From Actinomycetales bacterium (lineage in GTDB: Bacteria; Actinomycetota; Actinomycetes; Actinomycetales; Dermatophilaceae): a stretch of DNA of 64,000 nucleotides. Under the pieces are notes generated by a model. It did no database searches. It worked only from the letters and a program-made list of their open reading frames with translations, and had not been told where the DNA came from. Below are positions 36,016-45,006 of the stretch, piece by piece (position 1 is the stretch's first letter; the number at the start of each line of letters is the position of its first letter). The position numbers and the translations under genes were made by a program. Location of the stretch: contig PDRO01000010.1 of assembly GCA_002748155.1 (NCBI GenBank), positions 62,001 through 126,000 of the forward strand, given 5' to 3'.

Positions 36016-36995
36016 CGATCGGGATCGATATCGGCGGCACCAAGATCGCCGGAGGTGTGGTCGACCCCGACGGGCGGCTGGTGGCTCGAGCACGGGCGGG
36101 CACCCCGGATCGGTCGACGTCCGCCGCCGTGGTCGAAGACGCTGTTGTCGGGGTGGTGCATCAGCTGATCGACGCAGTCGGGCAACACCGGATCCAGGCA
36201 GTCGGGATCGGCGCCGCCGGATTCGTGGCCGCTGACCGGGCCACCGTGATCTTCGCCCCGCACTTGCCTTGGCGTGCCGAGCCGTTGCACGATCGACTCT
36301 CGGCACGGCTCCGACTGCCCATCACGATCGACAATGATGCGAACGCGGCCGCCTGGGCCGAATACCGATACGGCGCCGGTCGCGGCGAGACCCACATGCT
36401 GATGGTCAACCTCGGCACCGGGATCGGTGGCGGCATTGTGCTGTCGGGCCGGCTCGAACGTGGCCGTTTCGGGATCGCAGGTGAGTTCGGTCATCAGCAG
36501 GTCGTTCCCGAGGGCCTTCGCTGCGAGTGCGGCAATCGTGGCTGCTGGGAGCAGTATTCGAGCGGCAACGCGTTGGTCCGCGAGGCCCGGTCGCTCATCG
36601 ACGCCGGATCGCCCATGGCGCGCGAGCTGATCGCGCGGACGGGTGGTGATCCGGGGCGGCTCACCGGGCCGCTCATCACCGAGGCGGCCCGGGAGGGGGA
36701 TCGCACCGCCATCGAGCTGCTTGCCGATGTGGGGCAGTGGCTCGGCGTCGGGATCGCCAACCTCACCGCGGTCTTCGATCCCGGACGCGTCGTCGTCGGG
36801 GGTGGGGTGAGTGCGGCCGGTGAGCTGCTGCTCGGACCTGCTCGCGCCACGTTCCGTCGGCAGCTCACCGGTCGCGGACACCGCCCCGAGCCGGTTGTCG
36901 TCGCTGCTGAACTCGGCAATGACGCAGGGGTCGTCGGTGCTGCGGATCTCGCGCGCCTAGCGGTGGCCGGGGAGTCAGCGGCTGGGCAGCCATGA
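36009..36995 (+). CDS. ROK-family glucokinase
   Basis: The 328-residue kinase has the ATP-binding loop VLTIGIDIGGTKIAGGVV, the catalytic region ITIDNDANAAAWAEYRYGAG with the base Asp, VNLGTGIGGGIV, and the zinc motif CECGNRGCWEQYSSG. A glutamate and histidine in GIAGEFGHQ bind sugar and zinc. It should phosphorylate glucose in the cytoplasm, feeding glycolysis. The GTG start overlaps the previous gene. It resembles Streptomyces GlkA, which is also tied to carbon repression. Confidence 0.93.
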   Translation: MLTIGIDIGGTKIAGGVVDPDGRLVARARAGTPDRSTSAAVVEDAVVGVVHQLIDAVGQHRIQAVGIGAAGFVAADRATVIFAPHLPWRAEPLHDRLSARLRLPITIDNDANAAAWAEYRYGAGRGETHMLMVNLGTGIGGGIVLSGRLERGRFGIAGEFGHQQVVPEGLRCECGNRGCWEQYSSGNALVREARSLIDAGSPMARELIARTGGDPGRLTGPLITEAAREGDRTAIELLADVGQWLGVGIANLTAVFDPGRVVVGGGVSAAGELLLGPARATFRRQLTGRGHRPEPVVVAAELGNDAGVVGAADLARLAVAGESAAGQP

Positions 36996-37057
36996 CCGCC
37001 GGACGTCCCAGAACCGGACGCGTGCCGATGCTGGTCCGGATAGTGCGGCCGGGTGTC

Positions 37058-37543
37058 CTAGACCCGGGCTCCGTCGTCGTCGGGGTCGCGGTCTCGCGAG
37101 CCGCGTAGCACGAGCAGCGCGAAACCTGCCGTCATCACGACCACACCGATCGCGACGTACCAACCGGGGTCGGGGGTGCCGGAGAAAGCAGCCCAGAGCA
37201 CGAGGAGTGGGCCCAGGACGATTCCGCCGAGAGCTAACCAGTAGGTCGCGTCGTGCGCGGGGGGCAAACTCGGGTCAGGAGGCTCGAAATGCTCCTCGAT
37301 CTCCGGGGGAACGTGAACCCGCCAGCCGGTGTCGGAGCGGGGTGGTGTCGCGGCCGGATCCGCAGTGCCTTCGCTGGTGTCAGGTGGCTCCACAGACCGC
37401 TCCGGCGGTTGCGGGGCGGGGCCGATCTCGGGCGGGGCAGTAGCGTCGGTGGGAGCGTCGAGATCCCAACCGGACAGGACGGACTCGAAGCGTGCGTCGA
37501 GTTCGGCGCCGCGCAGGTGTGGCTCGTCACGGTGATCGGCCAT
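37058..37543 (-). CDS. Small membrane protein, Pro/Asp-rich N-terminus
   Basis: The 161-residue protein has an acidic, Pro-rich N-terminal region of about 95 residues containing a conserved DDPLDARF-like element (here RGAELDARFESVLSGWDL). Two membrane segments follow near 100-120 and 127-147. The tail is RGSRDRDPDDDGARV. The ATG at 37543 starts MADHRDEPH. The function is not known. It is convergent with the ROK gene. Confidence 0.75.
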   Translation of the reverse strand: MADHRDEPHLRGAELDARFESVLSGWDLDAPTDATAPPEIGPAPQPPERSVEPPDTSEGTADPAATPPRSDTGWRVHVPPEIEEHFEPPDPSLPPAHDATYWLALGGIVLGPLLVLWAAFSGTPDPGWYVAIGVVVMTAGFALLVLRGSRDRDPDDDGARV

Positions 37544-37605
37544 GGGTCTATCTTGCGCCACGGGCGAGGCGGAGCTTGCCAGCCCCACCGCCGCACCCGC
37601 ACCGG

Positions 37606-38349
37606 TCAGTGTCGCAACCGCTCGATGAAGGTGACGGATTCCTTGAAGATCCGGTCGGCGTCGTTGTCGAGGGTCGCGACGTGGAAGGAGTCCTCCAACC
37701 AGATCTGGGTGACGTCGTTGCTGGCGATGCGCGACAGGAAGTAGTCGGCGCTGATCGGGGGAATGACATGGTCGACCCGGGAGCGCATGAGCAGCACCGG
37801 GGTGCGCAGCTGCGGGAGCGCCTCACCGACGACCTTCCACATCCGGGTCTGGGAGTACATCGCCTTGAGCGGGTTGACTGGGTAGGCCAACTCGGTGACG
37901 CCGGGCTTCTTGATGTCGTCGGCCACCCCGGGCATGGTCGGGATGATGTGTTGCAGCACCGGCAGGATCTTCAGAGCCGGGTGGTTGTGCTTGAACATCG
38001 GGTTGACCAGGACGATGCCGCGCAGATCCCGGTGCTCGAGGGCGAGCTTCGTGGCCAAGGTGGCGCCCATGGACAGACCCACGGCGAAGACCACCTCGCA
38101 TTGATCGCGCAGAGTCTCGAACTCGGCGTCGACGGCCGCATACCAATCGGTCCACTCGGTGCGTTGCATGTCCTGCCAGCGGGTGCCCATCCCGGGCAGA
38201 CGGGGCAGGCGCACCGAATAGCCCTGGTCAGCGAGGTGTTGGGCCCACGGCCGCATCGACTGGGGGGTGCTGGTGTATCCGTGGCAGACCACGACACCAA
38301 CTTCGTTGCCGTCGTGCGAGAAGGGTTCGGCGCCGGGCATGACGGACAC
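37606..38349 (-). CDS. Alpha/beta hydrolase, esterase/monoacylglycerol-lipase-like
   Basis: The 247-residue enzyme has VVVCHGYTSTPQSMRPWAQHL with the oxyanion loop, the nucleophile elbow GLSMGATLA (Ser near residue 95), a catalytic Asp in MRSRVDHVIP, and the catalytic His in LEDSFHVATLDND. This matches carboxylesterases such as Est30 and Rv-type lipases beside plsC. GTG at 38349 follows AAGGAG at 6 nt, so it was chosen over a longer in-phase frame. It is divergent from the acyltransferase gene, suggesting roles in acyl-lipid turnover. Confidence 0.88.
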   Translation of the reverse strand: MSVMPGAEPFSHDGNEVGVVVCHGYTSTPQSMRPWAQHLADQGYSVRLPRLPGMGTRWQDMQRTEWTDWYAAVDAEFETLRDQCEVVFAVGLSMGATLATKLALEHRDLRGIVLVNPMFKHNHPALKILPVLQHIIPTMPGVADDIKKPGVTELAYPVNPLKAMYSQTRMWKVVGEALPQLRTPVLLMRSRVDHVIPPISADYFLSRIASNDVTQIWLEDSFHVATLDNDADRIFKESVTFIERLRH

Positions 38350-38483
38350 GCTGTGCTCCTTGGCTGCCGACGCCACTCGCGTCGGCCGGGTCGAGGACGG
38401 AGGTGTGAGATCATGCTCCCACGCCGTCGGCAGGTGCCGCGAGTAGCTCTGGCACCGCCGATCACACGGGAGGTAGACACTGC

Positions 38484-39500
38484 GTGTTCTATTGGTTCCT
38501 CAAGATTTTCGTCGCCGGGCCTCTGCTCAAGGTGCTCTACCGGCCTTGGGTGGAGGGTGCCGAAAATGAGCCTGAAACCGGTGGGGCACTCATGGCCAGC
38601 AACCATCTGTCCTTTTCGGACTCCTTCTTCCTGCCGATCGTGCTCAAACGACGGATCACCTTCCCGGCCAAGATGGAGTACTTCACCGGCAGGGGTGTCA
38701 AGGGCAGGCTCACCGCCGCGTTCTTCAAAGGGGTGGGGCAGATCCCCATCGACCGCTCCGGAGGCGCCGCCAGCGAGGCCGCGATCAAATCCGGACTACG
38801 GGTGCTGCGTCGTGGCGACCTGTTCGGCATCTACCCCGAGGGCACGCGGTCGCCGGACGGCAGGCTCTACAAGGGCAAGACCGGCATCGCCCGGATGGCT
38901 CTCGAAGCCGGGTGCCCGGTCGTGCCGGTCGCGATGGTCGGCACCGACAAGGCTCAACCGGCCGGCAAGAAGGTGCCCAAGATCATGCGGATCGGGGTGC
39001 GCATCGGCAAACCGCTGGACTTCTCCCGCTACGAAGGCATGGAGCACGACCGTTTCGTGCTGCGCTCCATCACGGACGAGATCATGTACGAACTCATGCT
39101 GCTCTCAGGGCAGGAATACGTCGACGTCTACGCGACCTCAGTGAAGAAGAACGTGCTCAAAGACACTGTGCAGAACGCCCGGGACACGATGCAGAACGCC
39201 CGGGACACGATGCAGAACGCCCGGGACACGATGCAGACGGCGGTCGACTCTGCGGTCGAGACCGTGCACGCCAAAGCCCGGGAGATCCAGGCGGCAGCAG
39301 CTGCCGCCGCTGCGGCAGCCCGCGCTGCCGCAGCCGAGAGAACGGGCTCGACGGACTCGGCGGACGACACAGAGTCGGCCGACAGCACTGACGACGCTCC
39401 CGCGGTCACCGGCCCAGGCGCCGGGACGGGTGAGCCCGCAGACCACACAGAGGATGGCGAATCCGGGCTCGACGGCGACAACGTGCGCCGCGCGAGCTGA
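38484..39500 (+). CDS. plsC: 1-acyl-sn-glycerol-3-phosphate acyltransferase (PlsC family) with repeat tail
   Basis: The 338-residue protein has the PlsC core in its first 220 residues: a hydrophobic N-terminus, SNHLSFSDSFF (HX4D catalytic motif), GQIPIDRSGG, YPEGTRSPDG (glycerophosphate binding) and VPVAMVGTDKA. It acylates lysophosphatidate on the inner membrane face. The last 110 residues are unusual: a heptad-like tract with three exact NARDTMQ repeats, an Ala-rich stretch and an acidic Ser/Thr-rich end. This tail may form a coiled coil. GGGAGG precedes the GTG. Confidence 0.9.
   Translation: MFYWFLKIFVAGPLLKVLYRPWVEGAENEPETGGALMASNHLSFSDSFFLPIVLKRRITFPAKMEYFTGRGVKGRLTAAFFKGVGQIPIDRSGGAASEAAIKSGLRVLRRGDLFGIYPEGTRSPDGRLYKGKTGIARMALEAGCPVVPVAMVGTDKAQPAGKKVPKIMRIGVRIGKPLDFSRYEGMEHDRFVLRSITDEIMYELMLLSGQEYVDVYATSVKKNVLKDTVQNARDTMQNARDTMQNARDTMQTAVDSAVETVHAKAREIQAAAAAAAAAARAAAAERTGSTDSADDTESADSTDDAPAVTGPGAGTGEPADHTEDGESGLDGDNVRRAS
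39171..39233 (+). repeat. Three perfect 21-bp tandem repeats within plsC
   Basis: CAGAACGCCCGGGACACGAT plus G is repeated three times without a mismatch. It encodes QNARDTM each time, in the C-terminal tail of the acyltransferase. Perfect identity suggests recent expansion. Confidence 0.95.
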
Positions 39501-39502
39501 GC

Positions 39503-39557
39503 CGGCTATTCCGTCACCCTGCCGATCGACTGACGATCGGCTACCGGTCAATAGCCG
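39503..39557. terminator. Nested-palindrome bidirectional terminator, plsC/tpx
   Basis: The inner stem GCCGATCG (39521-39528) pairs with CGATCGGC (39534-39541) around ACTGA. The outer arms CGGCTATT (39503-39510) and AATAGCCG (39550-39557) also pair. It fills the whole gap between the convergent plsC and tpx genes. Confidence 0.75.
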
Positions 39558-39558
39558 A

Positions 39559-40056
39559 TCAGCTGAGCGCGGCTACCGCGGCGTCGTAGTCGGGCTCCTG
39601 CCCGATCTCCGGCACGAGCTCCCGATGCAGCACGTTGCCTGAGGCGTCGAGAACGACGACCGAGCGCGCGAGCAGTCCACGCAGCGGACCGTCGGTCATG
39701 GTGACGCCGTAGTCGTCACCGAACGAACTCCGGAACACCGAGCCGGTCACGACCCGGTCCAAACCCTCGGCGCCGCAGAAACGGCCGAGAGCGAAGGGGA
39801 GATCGGCGGAGACGCAGACGACGGTCGTGTCTTCCAGACCGGCGGCGAGCTCGTTGAAGCGGCGCACGCTGGCAGCGCACACCCCGGTGTCGATGCTCGG
39901 GAAGATGTTGAGCACGATCCGCTGCCCGGCCAAACCCTCGGACGTGACCTCGGCGAGGTCAGCGCCGGTGACCGAGAACGACGGCGCCGCCGAACCCGGC
40001 TCCGGAAGCTCGCCGACGGTGTGGACTGAGGACCCTTTGAATGCGGTGGTTGCCAT
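39559..40056 (-). CDS. tpx: Thiol peroxidase (atypical 2-Cys peroxiredoxin)
   Basis: The 165-residue protein reduces hydroperoxides, using thioredoxin as donor. The peroxidatic Cys60 is in [12 protein letters not shown] and the resolving Cys94 is in LGRFCGAEG, the Tpx spacing. The end [15 protein letters not shown] is also typical. It belongs to general oxidative defence. It is convergent with plsC and divergent from aroG. Confidence 0.96.
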   Translation of the reverse strand: MATTAFKGSSVHTVGELPEPGSAAPSFSVTGADLAEVTSEGLAGQRIVLNIFPSIDTGVCAASVRRFNELAAGLEDTTVVCVSADLPFALGRFCGAEGLDRVVTGSVFRSSFGDDYGVTMTDGPLRGLLARSVVVLDASGNVLHRELVPEIGQEPDYDAAVAALS

Positions 40057-40134
40057 GGGCAGTTCATATCACGGCCTCGCCCGCCATGCGGAACCTCGTC
40101 CCGGCTCCGGTTGGTGCCCAACTACGCTAGCCGG

Positions 40135-41487
40135 GTGAGCACGAACGTCAACGATCAGCTGCACGAGCAGCTCGCTGCGGCGGCAGCCGATCTGGTGGCC
40201 CAGCAGCAACCGACCTGGCCCGACCCGGCCGCCCTGGCGGAAACCGTTGCCGAGCTGGCGTCCTATCCACCCCTGGTGTTCGCCGGCGAATGCGACGTGC
40301 TGCGCACCCGGATGGCTGCGGTGGCTCGCGGTGAGGCATTCGTGCTCATGGGCGGCGATTGCGCCGAGACCTTCGACGGGGCCACCGCCAACAACATCCG
40401 GGACCGGATCAAGACCGTGCTGCAGATGGCCGCCGTGCTCACCTACGGTGCCTCGGTGCCGGTCGTGAAGATCGGCCGGCTCGCCGGGCAGTACGCCAAG
40501 CCGCGCAGCTCCGACACCGAGACCCGGGCCGGCACGACCTTGTCCGCCTACCGGGGTGACATGGTCAACGACTTCGCTTTCACCGAGCAAGCCCGCACTC
40601 CCGACCCGAGACGGATGCTGTCCGCCTATCACCGTGCCTCGGCGACCCTCAACCTGGTCCGGGCATTCACGACCGGAGGCTTCGCCAATCTACGGCACGT
40701 GCACGACTGGAACCGCGGCTTCGTGCGCACGGCGGCCAATGCCCGCTACGAACGAATGGCTCATGACATCGACAAGGCGATGCGTTTCATGACCGCCTGC
40801 GGCGCCGACGTCGACGCCATGCGTACCGTCGAGTTCTTCGCCGCCCACGAGGCGCTCGTGCTCGACTACGAGCGCCCGCTCGTGCGGGTCGACTCACGGA
40901 CCGGGCGGCCTTACGACACGTCGGCGCACTTCCTCTGGGTTGGTGAACGCACCCGTGACATCGACGGAGCTCACGTCGATTTCCTCGCCAGGGTTGAGAA
41001 CCCGATTGGTGTCAAACTCTCGCCGAAGGCCGACCTCGACGACGTGGTCCGGATGGTCGATCGGCTCGATCCGCACCGGGAGCCGGGGCGGCTGACCTTC
41101 ATCACCCGGATGGGTGCCGGCCGGGTGGCCGATGCGCTACCGCCACTCGTCGAGCGTGTGACCGCCTCCGGTGCGCAGGTCAGCTGGATCTGTGACCCGA
41201 TGCACGGCAACACCTACGAGTCGAACAGTGGCTTCAAGACCCGCAACTTCGACGACGTCGTCGACGAGGTGCGGGGCTTCTTCGAGGTACACCGCCAGCT
41301 CGGCACCGTGCCCGGTGGACTGCACGTCGAGCTCACCGGTAACGACGTCACCGAATGCATCGGTGGGTCTCGGATGATCCAGGACAGCGACTTGGAGAAG
41401 CGCTACGAGACGGTCTGCGACCCGCGGCTCAACCACGAGCAGAGCCTAGAGCTGGCTTTCGTCGTGGCCGAGATGCTCAGCACGTGA
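40135..41487 (+). CDS. aroG: 3-deoxy-7-phosphoheptulonate synthase, class II
   Basis: The 450-residue enzyme makes DAHP from phosphoenolpyruvate and erythrose 4-phosphate, the first shikimate step. Class II signatures include VFAGECDVLRTRMAAV, LMGGDCAETFDG (metal Cys), KIGRLAGQYAKPRS, LWVGERTRDIDGAHV, and CDPMHGNTY. TACGCT lies six nucleotides before the GTG at 40135. Its 3' end overlaps the convergent EamA gene by 42 nt. Rv2178c occupies the same place near the PASTA kinase in mycobacteria. Confidence 0.96.
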   Translation: MSTNVNDQLHEQLAAAAADLVAQQQPTWPDPAALAETVAELASYPPLVFAGECDVLRTRMAAVARGEAFVLMGGDCAETFDGATANNIRDRIKTVLQMAAVLTYGASVPVVKIGRLAGQYAKPRSSDTETRAGTTLSAYRGDMVNDFAFTEQARTPDPRRMLSAYHRASATLNLVRAFTTGGFANLRHVHDWNRGFVRTAANARYERMAHDIDKAMRFMTACGADVDAMRTVEFFAAHEALVLDYERPLVRVDSRTGRPYDTSAHFLWVGERTRDIDGAHVDFLARVENPIGVKLSPKADLDDVVRMVDRLDPHREPGRLTFITRMGAGRVADALPPLVERVTASGAQVSWICDPMHGNTYESNSGFKTRNFDDVVDEVRGFFEVHRQLGTVPGGLHVELTGNDVTECIGGSRMIQDSDLEKRYETVCDPRLNHEQSLELAFVVAEMLST

Positions 41488-42393
41488 GTGTCGGGGCCCT
41501 CCCGGCGCTCCTGCTCGCCCGCCGGCCAACTCCACCGTATACATCGCTGCGACGATCAAGCCACCACCGAGCAGCATCCGGACGGTCACCGATTCACCGC
41601 CGAATCCGACTGCGAAGAGGGCGGCGAACACCGGCTCCAGGGTCATGACGATGGCGGCTCGGGTCGCCGTCATGTGAGCTTGCGACCAGGTTTGGATCCA
41701 CAACGCACCGACTCCGGCGACGATCGCCATGTAGAGAACCGCGACCCATTGCCCCGGCCCCTCGGGCAGGACGAGACCACCGGGTGACGCCACGACCAGA
41801 CACCCGGCGCCGATGACAATGATCTGCACAGCAGCGATCCCGATCGCTCGTTCAGCGCTCGACCAGCGAGCCAGCCCGATGATGTGCCAGGCGTAGAGCG
41901 CGGCAGCGACCAGGGTCAAGGCTTCGCCCAGACCGATCGCCACCCCGCGTAACGAGAGCACCGCCAGCCCTGCGGTGGCCAGCAGCACGGCATACCACGT
42001 CGAGGCGGGCAACCGCTCACGCAGCACGGCCGAGAGAAAGACCGGAGTGAGCACGACATAGGTGCCAGTGACGAAACCCGACACCGACGCATCGGTGTGC
42101 ACCAGTCCCATCGTCTGCAGGATCTGCGCACCACCGTAGAGCCCACCGAGCAGCGCGCCCAGCGCCCAGTCCCGCCGGGACAGCGCCCGCAGCTGCCGGT
42201 GGAAGACCCCGGCAGCGACCCCGGCGGCGACAACGAAACGTGCCGCCAGGAAGTCGACCGGCGGCACCCTTGTCACGAGGTCGTGGATGAGGAAGAACGT
42301 CGACCCCCAGATCGCCGTGAGTAGGACGAGCAATGCAGTGGCGAGCGATTCGGTATGCCGATGTGCGTGGGTCGTCGGGGACGAACGGCTCAT
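41446..42393 (-). CDS. EamA/DMT-family transporter
   Basis: The 315-residue protein has ten predicted helices in two EamA repeats: LVLLTAIWGSTFFLIHDL, FLAARFVVAAG and GALLGGLYGGAQILQTMGL in the first, and the EPVFAALFAVGFGGESVT loop near the end of the second. Family members export amino acids or metabolites. The ATG at 42393 fits the family N-terminus; the much longer frame extends antisense over the kinase gene region and is not coding. It starts 20 nt after the kinase stop. Confidence 0.9.
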   Translation of the reverse strand: MSRSSPTTHAHRHTESLATALLVLLTAIWGSTFFLIHDLVTRVPPVDFLAARFVVAAGVAAGVFHRQLRALSRRDWALGALLGGLYGGAQILQTMGLVHTDASVSGFVTGTYVVLTPVFLSAVLRERLPASTWYAVLLATAGLAVLSLRGVAIGLGEALTLVAAALYAWHIIGLARWSSAERAIGIAAVQIIVIGAGCLVVASPGGLVLPEGPGQWVAVLYMAIVAGVGALWIQTWSQAHMTATRAAIVMTLEPVFAALFAVGFGGESVTVRMLLGGGLIVAAMYTVELAGGRAGAPGGPRHSRAEHLGHDESQL

Positions 42394-42413
42394 CACAGGG
42401 GACGGGCCCGGAC

Positions 42414-44645
42414 TCAGACGATCGTCAAGGTGACCGTCGACCCCTTGCTCACCAGGGTGCCGGCCCGGGGATTGGAGCGACGCACCGTGCCGAACACTCC
42501 GCCGAGCACGTTGTCGTAGGCGACCTTGAGACCCAGCCCCTGGAGCAGATTCGTGGCCGGGCCCTTCTGCATGCCGATGGTTCTGGGCACGGTGACCAGG
42601 ACGGGCCCCTTGGACGGCAGGACGGTCACCGTGTCGCCGATGAACAGGGTGCCGTCGGCCGGGTCCTGGCTGATGATCTGGCCGTCGGGGACGGTGTCGC
42701 TGTGGACCGCTTCTTCGACGGCGATGACGAGTCTGGCTTCCTCGATCAGCTGGGTGGCCTCCTTGACGGTCTTGCCCTTCACCAGGGGCACCGGAATCGG
42801 CTCGCGGCCCTTGCTGACGACCAGATCGACCGTCGTGTCCCGTTTGACCCGGGTGTCGGCCGGTGGGTCCTGACTGATGACCGTGCCGTCGGGCACATCT
42901 TCGCTGTACTCCTCGGCGACCGTGCCGACCGCGAGCTTCTGTTGAGCTAGCGACTGCTCGGCATCGGCGCGAGTCTTGCCGTCGAGTTGGGGCACGGCAT
43001 ACCGCTCCGGGCCTTTGGAGACGACGAGGGTGATCGCGTCCCCACGGCGAACTTCGGTGCCCGAGGTGGGAGCGGAGTCGACCACTTGTCCGACCGGTTC
43101 GGTCTCGCTGAAGTCTTCGGTGACCGTCGCGGATAGGCCGACTTGGTCGAGGGCGGCTTCGGCGTCGGCGAGCAGCAAGTGTTTCAGGGGCGGCACCGTG
43201 CGTGCCGAACCGGGCCCGAGGAAGGTGAACCAGAAGGCCCCGCCACCGATGACGACGGCCAACACACTGACCAGCGGCCACAGCCACTTCCGGCGTCTTT
43301 CGGGCTCGTGGATGATCGGCGAGGGGTCAACCGTCACGGGGTCCGCGACAGACAACCGCTCGGTCTGCGCGGGCAGACCGACGGTCTGTTCGGGACTCTG
43401 GGTCGACATTATCGCGGTCGCTGAAGCACTCGCCGTGTTGTCCCCGGCGGCGCTGTTTCCAGTGGCGTCGTCACCCGTCGGCGCTTCTTCCGCAGCGTTG
43501 GTGTCGGCACCGGAACCGGCCGGGTCGTGCTGCACCAACACATCCGTCTCGGCACCGGGCTGCGTCTGTGCCCCAGCGTCGGGTGCGTCTTCGGCTGCTG
43601 CGTCGGGTGCGTCTTCGGCTGCCACGTCGGGTGCGCTCGACTCCGGCGGCACCGGCGTGGTGTCGATCGCTGGCTCGGGGCCAGCTTCGGCAGCTGCAGC
43701 GGGCTCGGGATCGGGTGGGGGAGCTGCACCGATCAGCTCGGGTTCGGCGTCGAGCTCTTCATCGGATAACAGCTCGAGGGACGCTCGCAGCTCGCGGGCC
43801 ATCTCGCTGGCGTCGGCGGGTCGTCGGCGCGGGTCCTTGGCGGCCGCGTGTGCGATCACCCGTTCCAGCTCGAAGGGCACCGTGGCGACTCGGTCGGAGG
43901 CACGAGGCACCGGGCCATGAACGTGTTGGTAGGCCACGTGCATCGGGTTCTGGCCTTGGAATGCCTTCTGACCGGTGAGCAGCTCGTAGAGGATGAGTCC
44001 GACGGCATACACGTCGCTGCGTTCATCGGCTCGGTCGCCGTCGAGTTGCTCCGGAGCGAGATAGCTCACCGTGCCGAGCAGGACGCCGGTGGTGCTCGTG
44101 CGGGTCGAGGAGGTGACCGCTCGCGCGAGGCCGAAATCGGTGACCTTGATCTTGCCGTCGTGGTGGATGAGGACGTTCTCCGGTTTGACGTCACGATGCA
44201 CCAAGCCCGCCCGGTGGGCGGCGGCCAGTGCGTCGAGCAAGGCCAAGGTGGTGCGAGTAGCTTCCCGGATCGTCATGGCACCGGTCTCGCTCAACTGGTC
44301 ACGCAGCGTGCGGCCCTCGACATACTCCATCACGAGGAACAGCTCTTTGCCGCCATGGCTGGTGTCCTGGAAGTCGATCACCTTGACGATGTTCGGGTGT
44401 TCGTCCGCGGTTGCCGACAGCCGTGCCTCGCGGCGGAAACGAGCGACGAACGCTTCGTCTTTGGCCAGATCGGGGCGCAGGATCTTGACCGCAACCCGCC
44501 GGCCGAGCCGCTCGTCGATCGCCAGATGCACCGAGGCCATACCCCCGTCGGCGATATGTGAAACCAGGCGATAACGCCCGCCGAGCACGCGTTCTTCGCT
44601 GTCGGGCGGGCTGCTCGAGGCGCTTGTCGGCACTCCCTGGACCAC
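42414..44645 (-). CDS. Ser/Thr protein kinase with four PASTA domains (PknB/PknL type)
   Basis: The 743-residue transmembrane kinase has a Hanks-type domain at about 24-290 with VAVKIL, HRDVKPEN, DFGLARA and APE. A 170-residue juxtamembrane linker is Ala/Asp/Pro-rich with an 8-residue repeat (AAEDAPDA). One membrane helix lies near 464-484, and four PASTA repeats follow (each ending like VVSKG). PASTA domains bind muropeptides or lipid II, so it may couple cell-wall state to phosphorylation. TAGACT is six nucleotides before the GTG. Position matches mycobacterial pknL beside Rv2175c, although PknL itself lacks PASTA domains. Confidence 0.95.
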   Translation of the reverse strand: MVQGVPTSASSSPPDSEERVLGGRYRLVSHIADGGMASVHLAIDERLGRRVAVKILRPDLAKDEAFVARFRREARLSATADEHPNIVKVIDFQDTSHGGKELFLVMEYVEGRTLRDQLSETGAMTIREATRTTLALLDALAAAHRAGLVHRDVKPENVLIHHDGKIKVTDFGLARAVTSSTRTSTTGVLLGTVSYLAPEQLDGDRADERSDVYAVGLILYELLTGQKAFQGQNPMHVAYQHVHGPVPRASDRVATVPFELERVIAHAAAKDPRRRPADASEMARELRASLELLSDEELDAEPELIGAAPPPDPEPAAAAEAGPEPAIDTTPVPPESSAPDVAAEDAPDAAAEDAPDAGAQTQPGAETDVLVQHDPAGSGADTNAAEEAPTGDDATGNSAAGDNTASASATAIMSTQSPEQTVGLPAQTERLSVADPVTVDPSPIIHEPERRRKWLWPLVSVLAVVIGGGAFWFTFLGPGSARTVPPLKHLLLADAEAALDQVGLSATVTEDFSETEPVGQVVDSAPTSGTEVRRGDAITLVVSKGPERYAVPQLDGKTRADAEQSLAQQKLAVGTVAEEYSEDVPDGTVISQDPPADTRVKRDTTVDLVVSKGREPIPVPLVKGKTVKEATQLIEEARLVIAVEEAVHSDTVPDGQIISQDPADGTLFIGDTVTVLPSKGPVLVTVPRTIGMQKGPATNLLQGLGLKVAYDNVLGGVFGTVRRSNPRAGTLVSKGSTVTLTIV

Positions 44646-44782
44646 GGGCCGAGTCTAGTGCGGGTATGGCGTGCACCCGCGCAGACACGATGTGCTGCCG
44701 CCCCGGTCGAGGCCGGGCACCGCCCGCCGGCGTCTGAGATGCCGGGGATGAGCCGGTCGGAGTCGCCCGCTACGGTGGCTGT

Positions 44783-44980
44783 ATGGCGGGCACTACTGGG
44801 CCGGGCGCAAGCCGTCAGGGGTATCTGGCGTTGCTGCTGATCAACGGGGCGATCTGCCTCGCGTCGGTGATCGGGATCATCGTGGTCCGACCCGAGAGCT
44901 GGGGTCTGATCGCGGCTGTCGCCGCAGTGTCGGGCACGATCGCCACCATCTCGGGGATCCGGTTGGCGCGCTGGGACTGA
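44783..44980 (+). CDS. Small two-helix membrane protein
   Basis: The 65-residue product has a short Gly/Ser N-terminus and two hydrophobic segments (about 14-35 and 41-60) separated by RPESWG. TACGGT lies six nucleotides upstream of the ATG. It is between the divergent kinase and the Rv2175c-like gene, 26 nt ahead of the latter. The function is unknown; gene status rests on promoter geometry and membrane pattern. Confidence 0.65.
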   Translation: MAGTTGPGASRQGYLALLLINGAICLASVIGIIVVRPESWGLIAAVAAVSGTIATISGIRLARWD

Positions 44981-45006
44981 CGCTGCTGATCTGGCAGGCT
45001 GGGTGC

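Noticed and set aside
37492..39144. A 550-codon plus-strand open frame.
   Set aside because: It runs antisense over the esterase gene and out of phase with plsC, with low-complexity shadow composition.
42394..43287. A 5' extension of the EamA transporter to 613 codons.
   Set aside because: The extra part is antisense-like, Arg/Gly/His-rich and covers the kinase PASTA region. The ATG at 42393 gives the normal transporter length.
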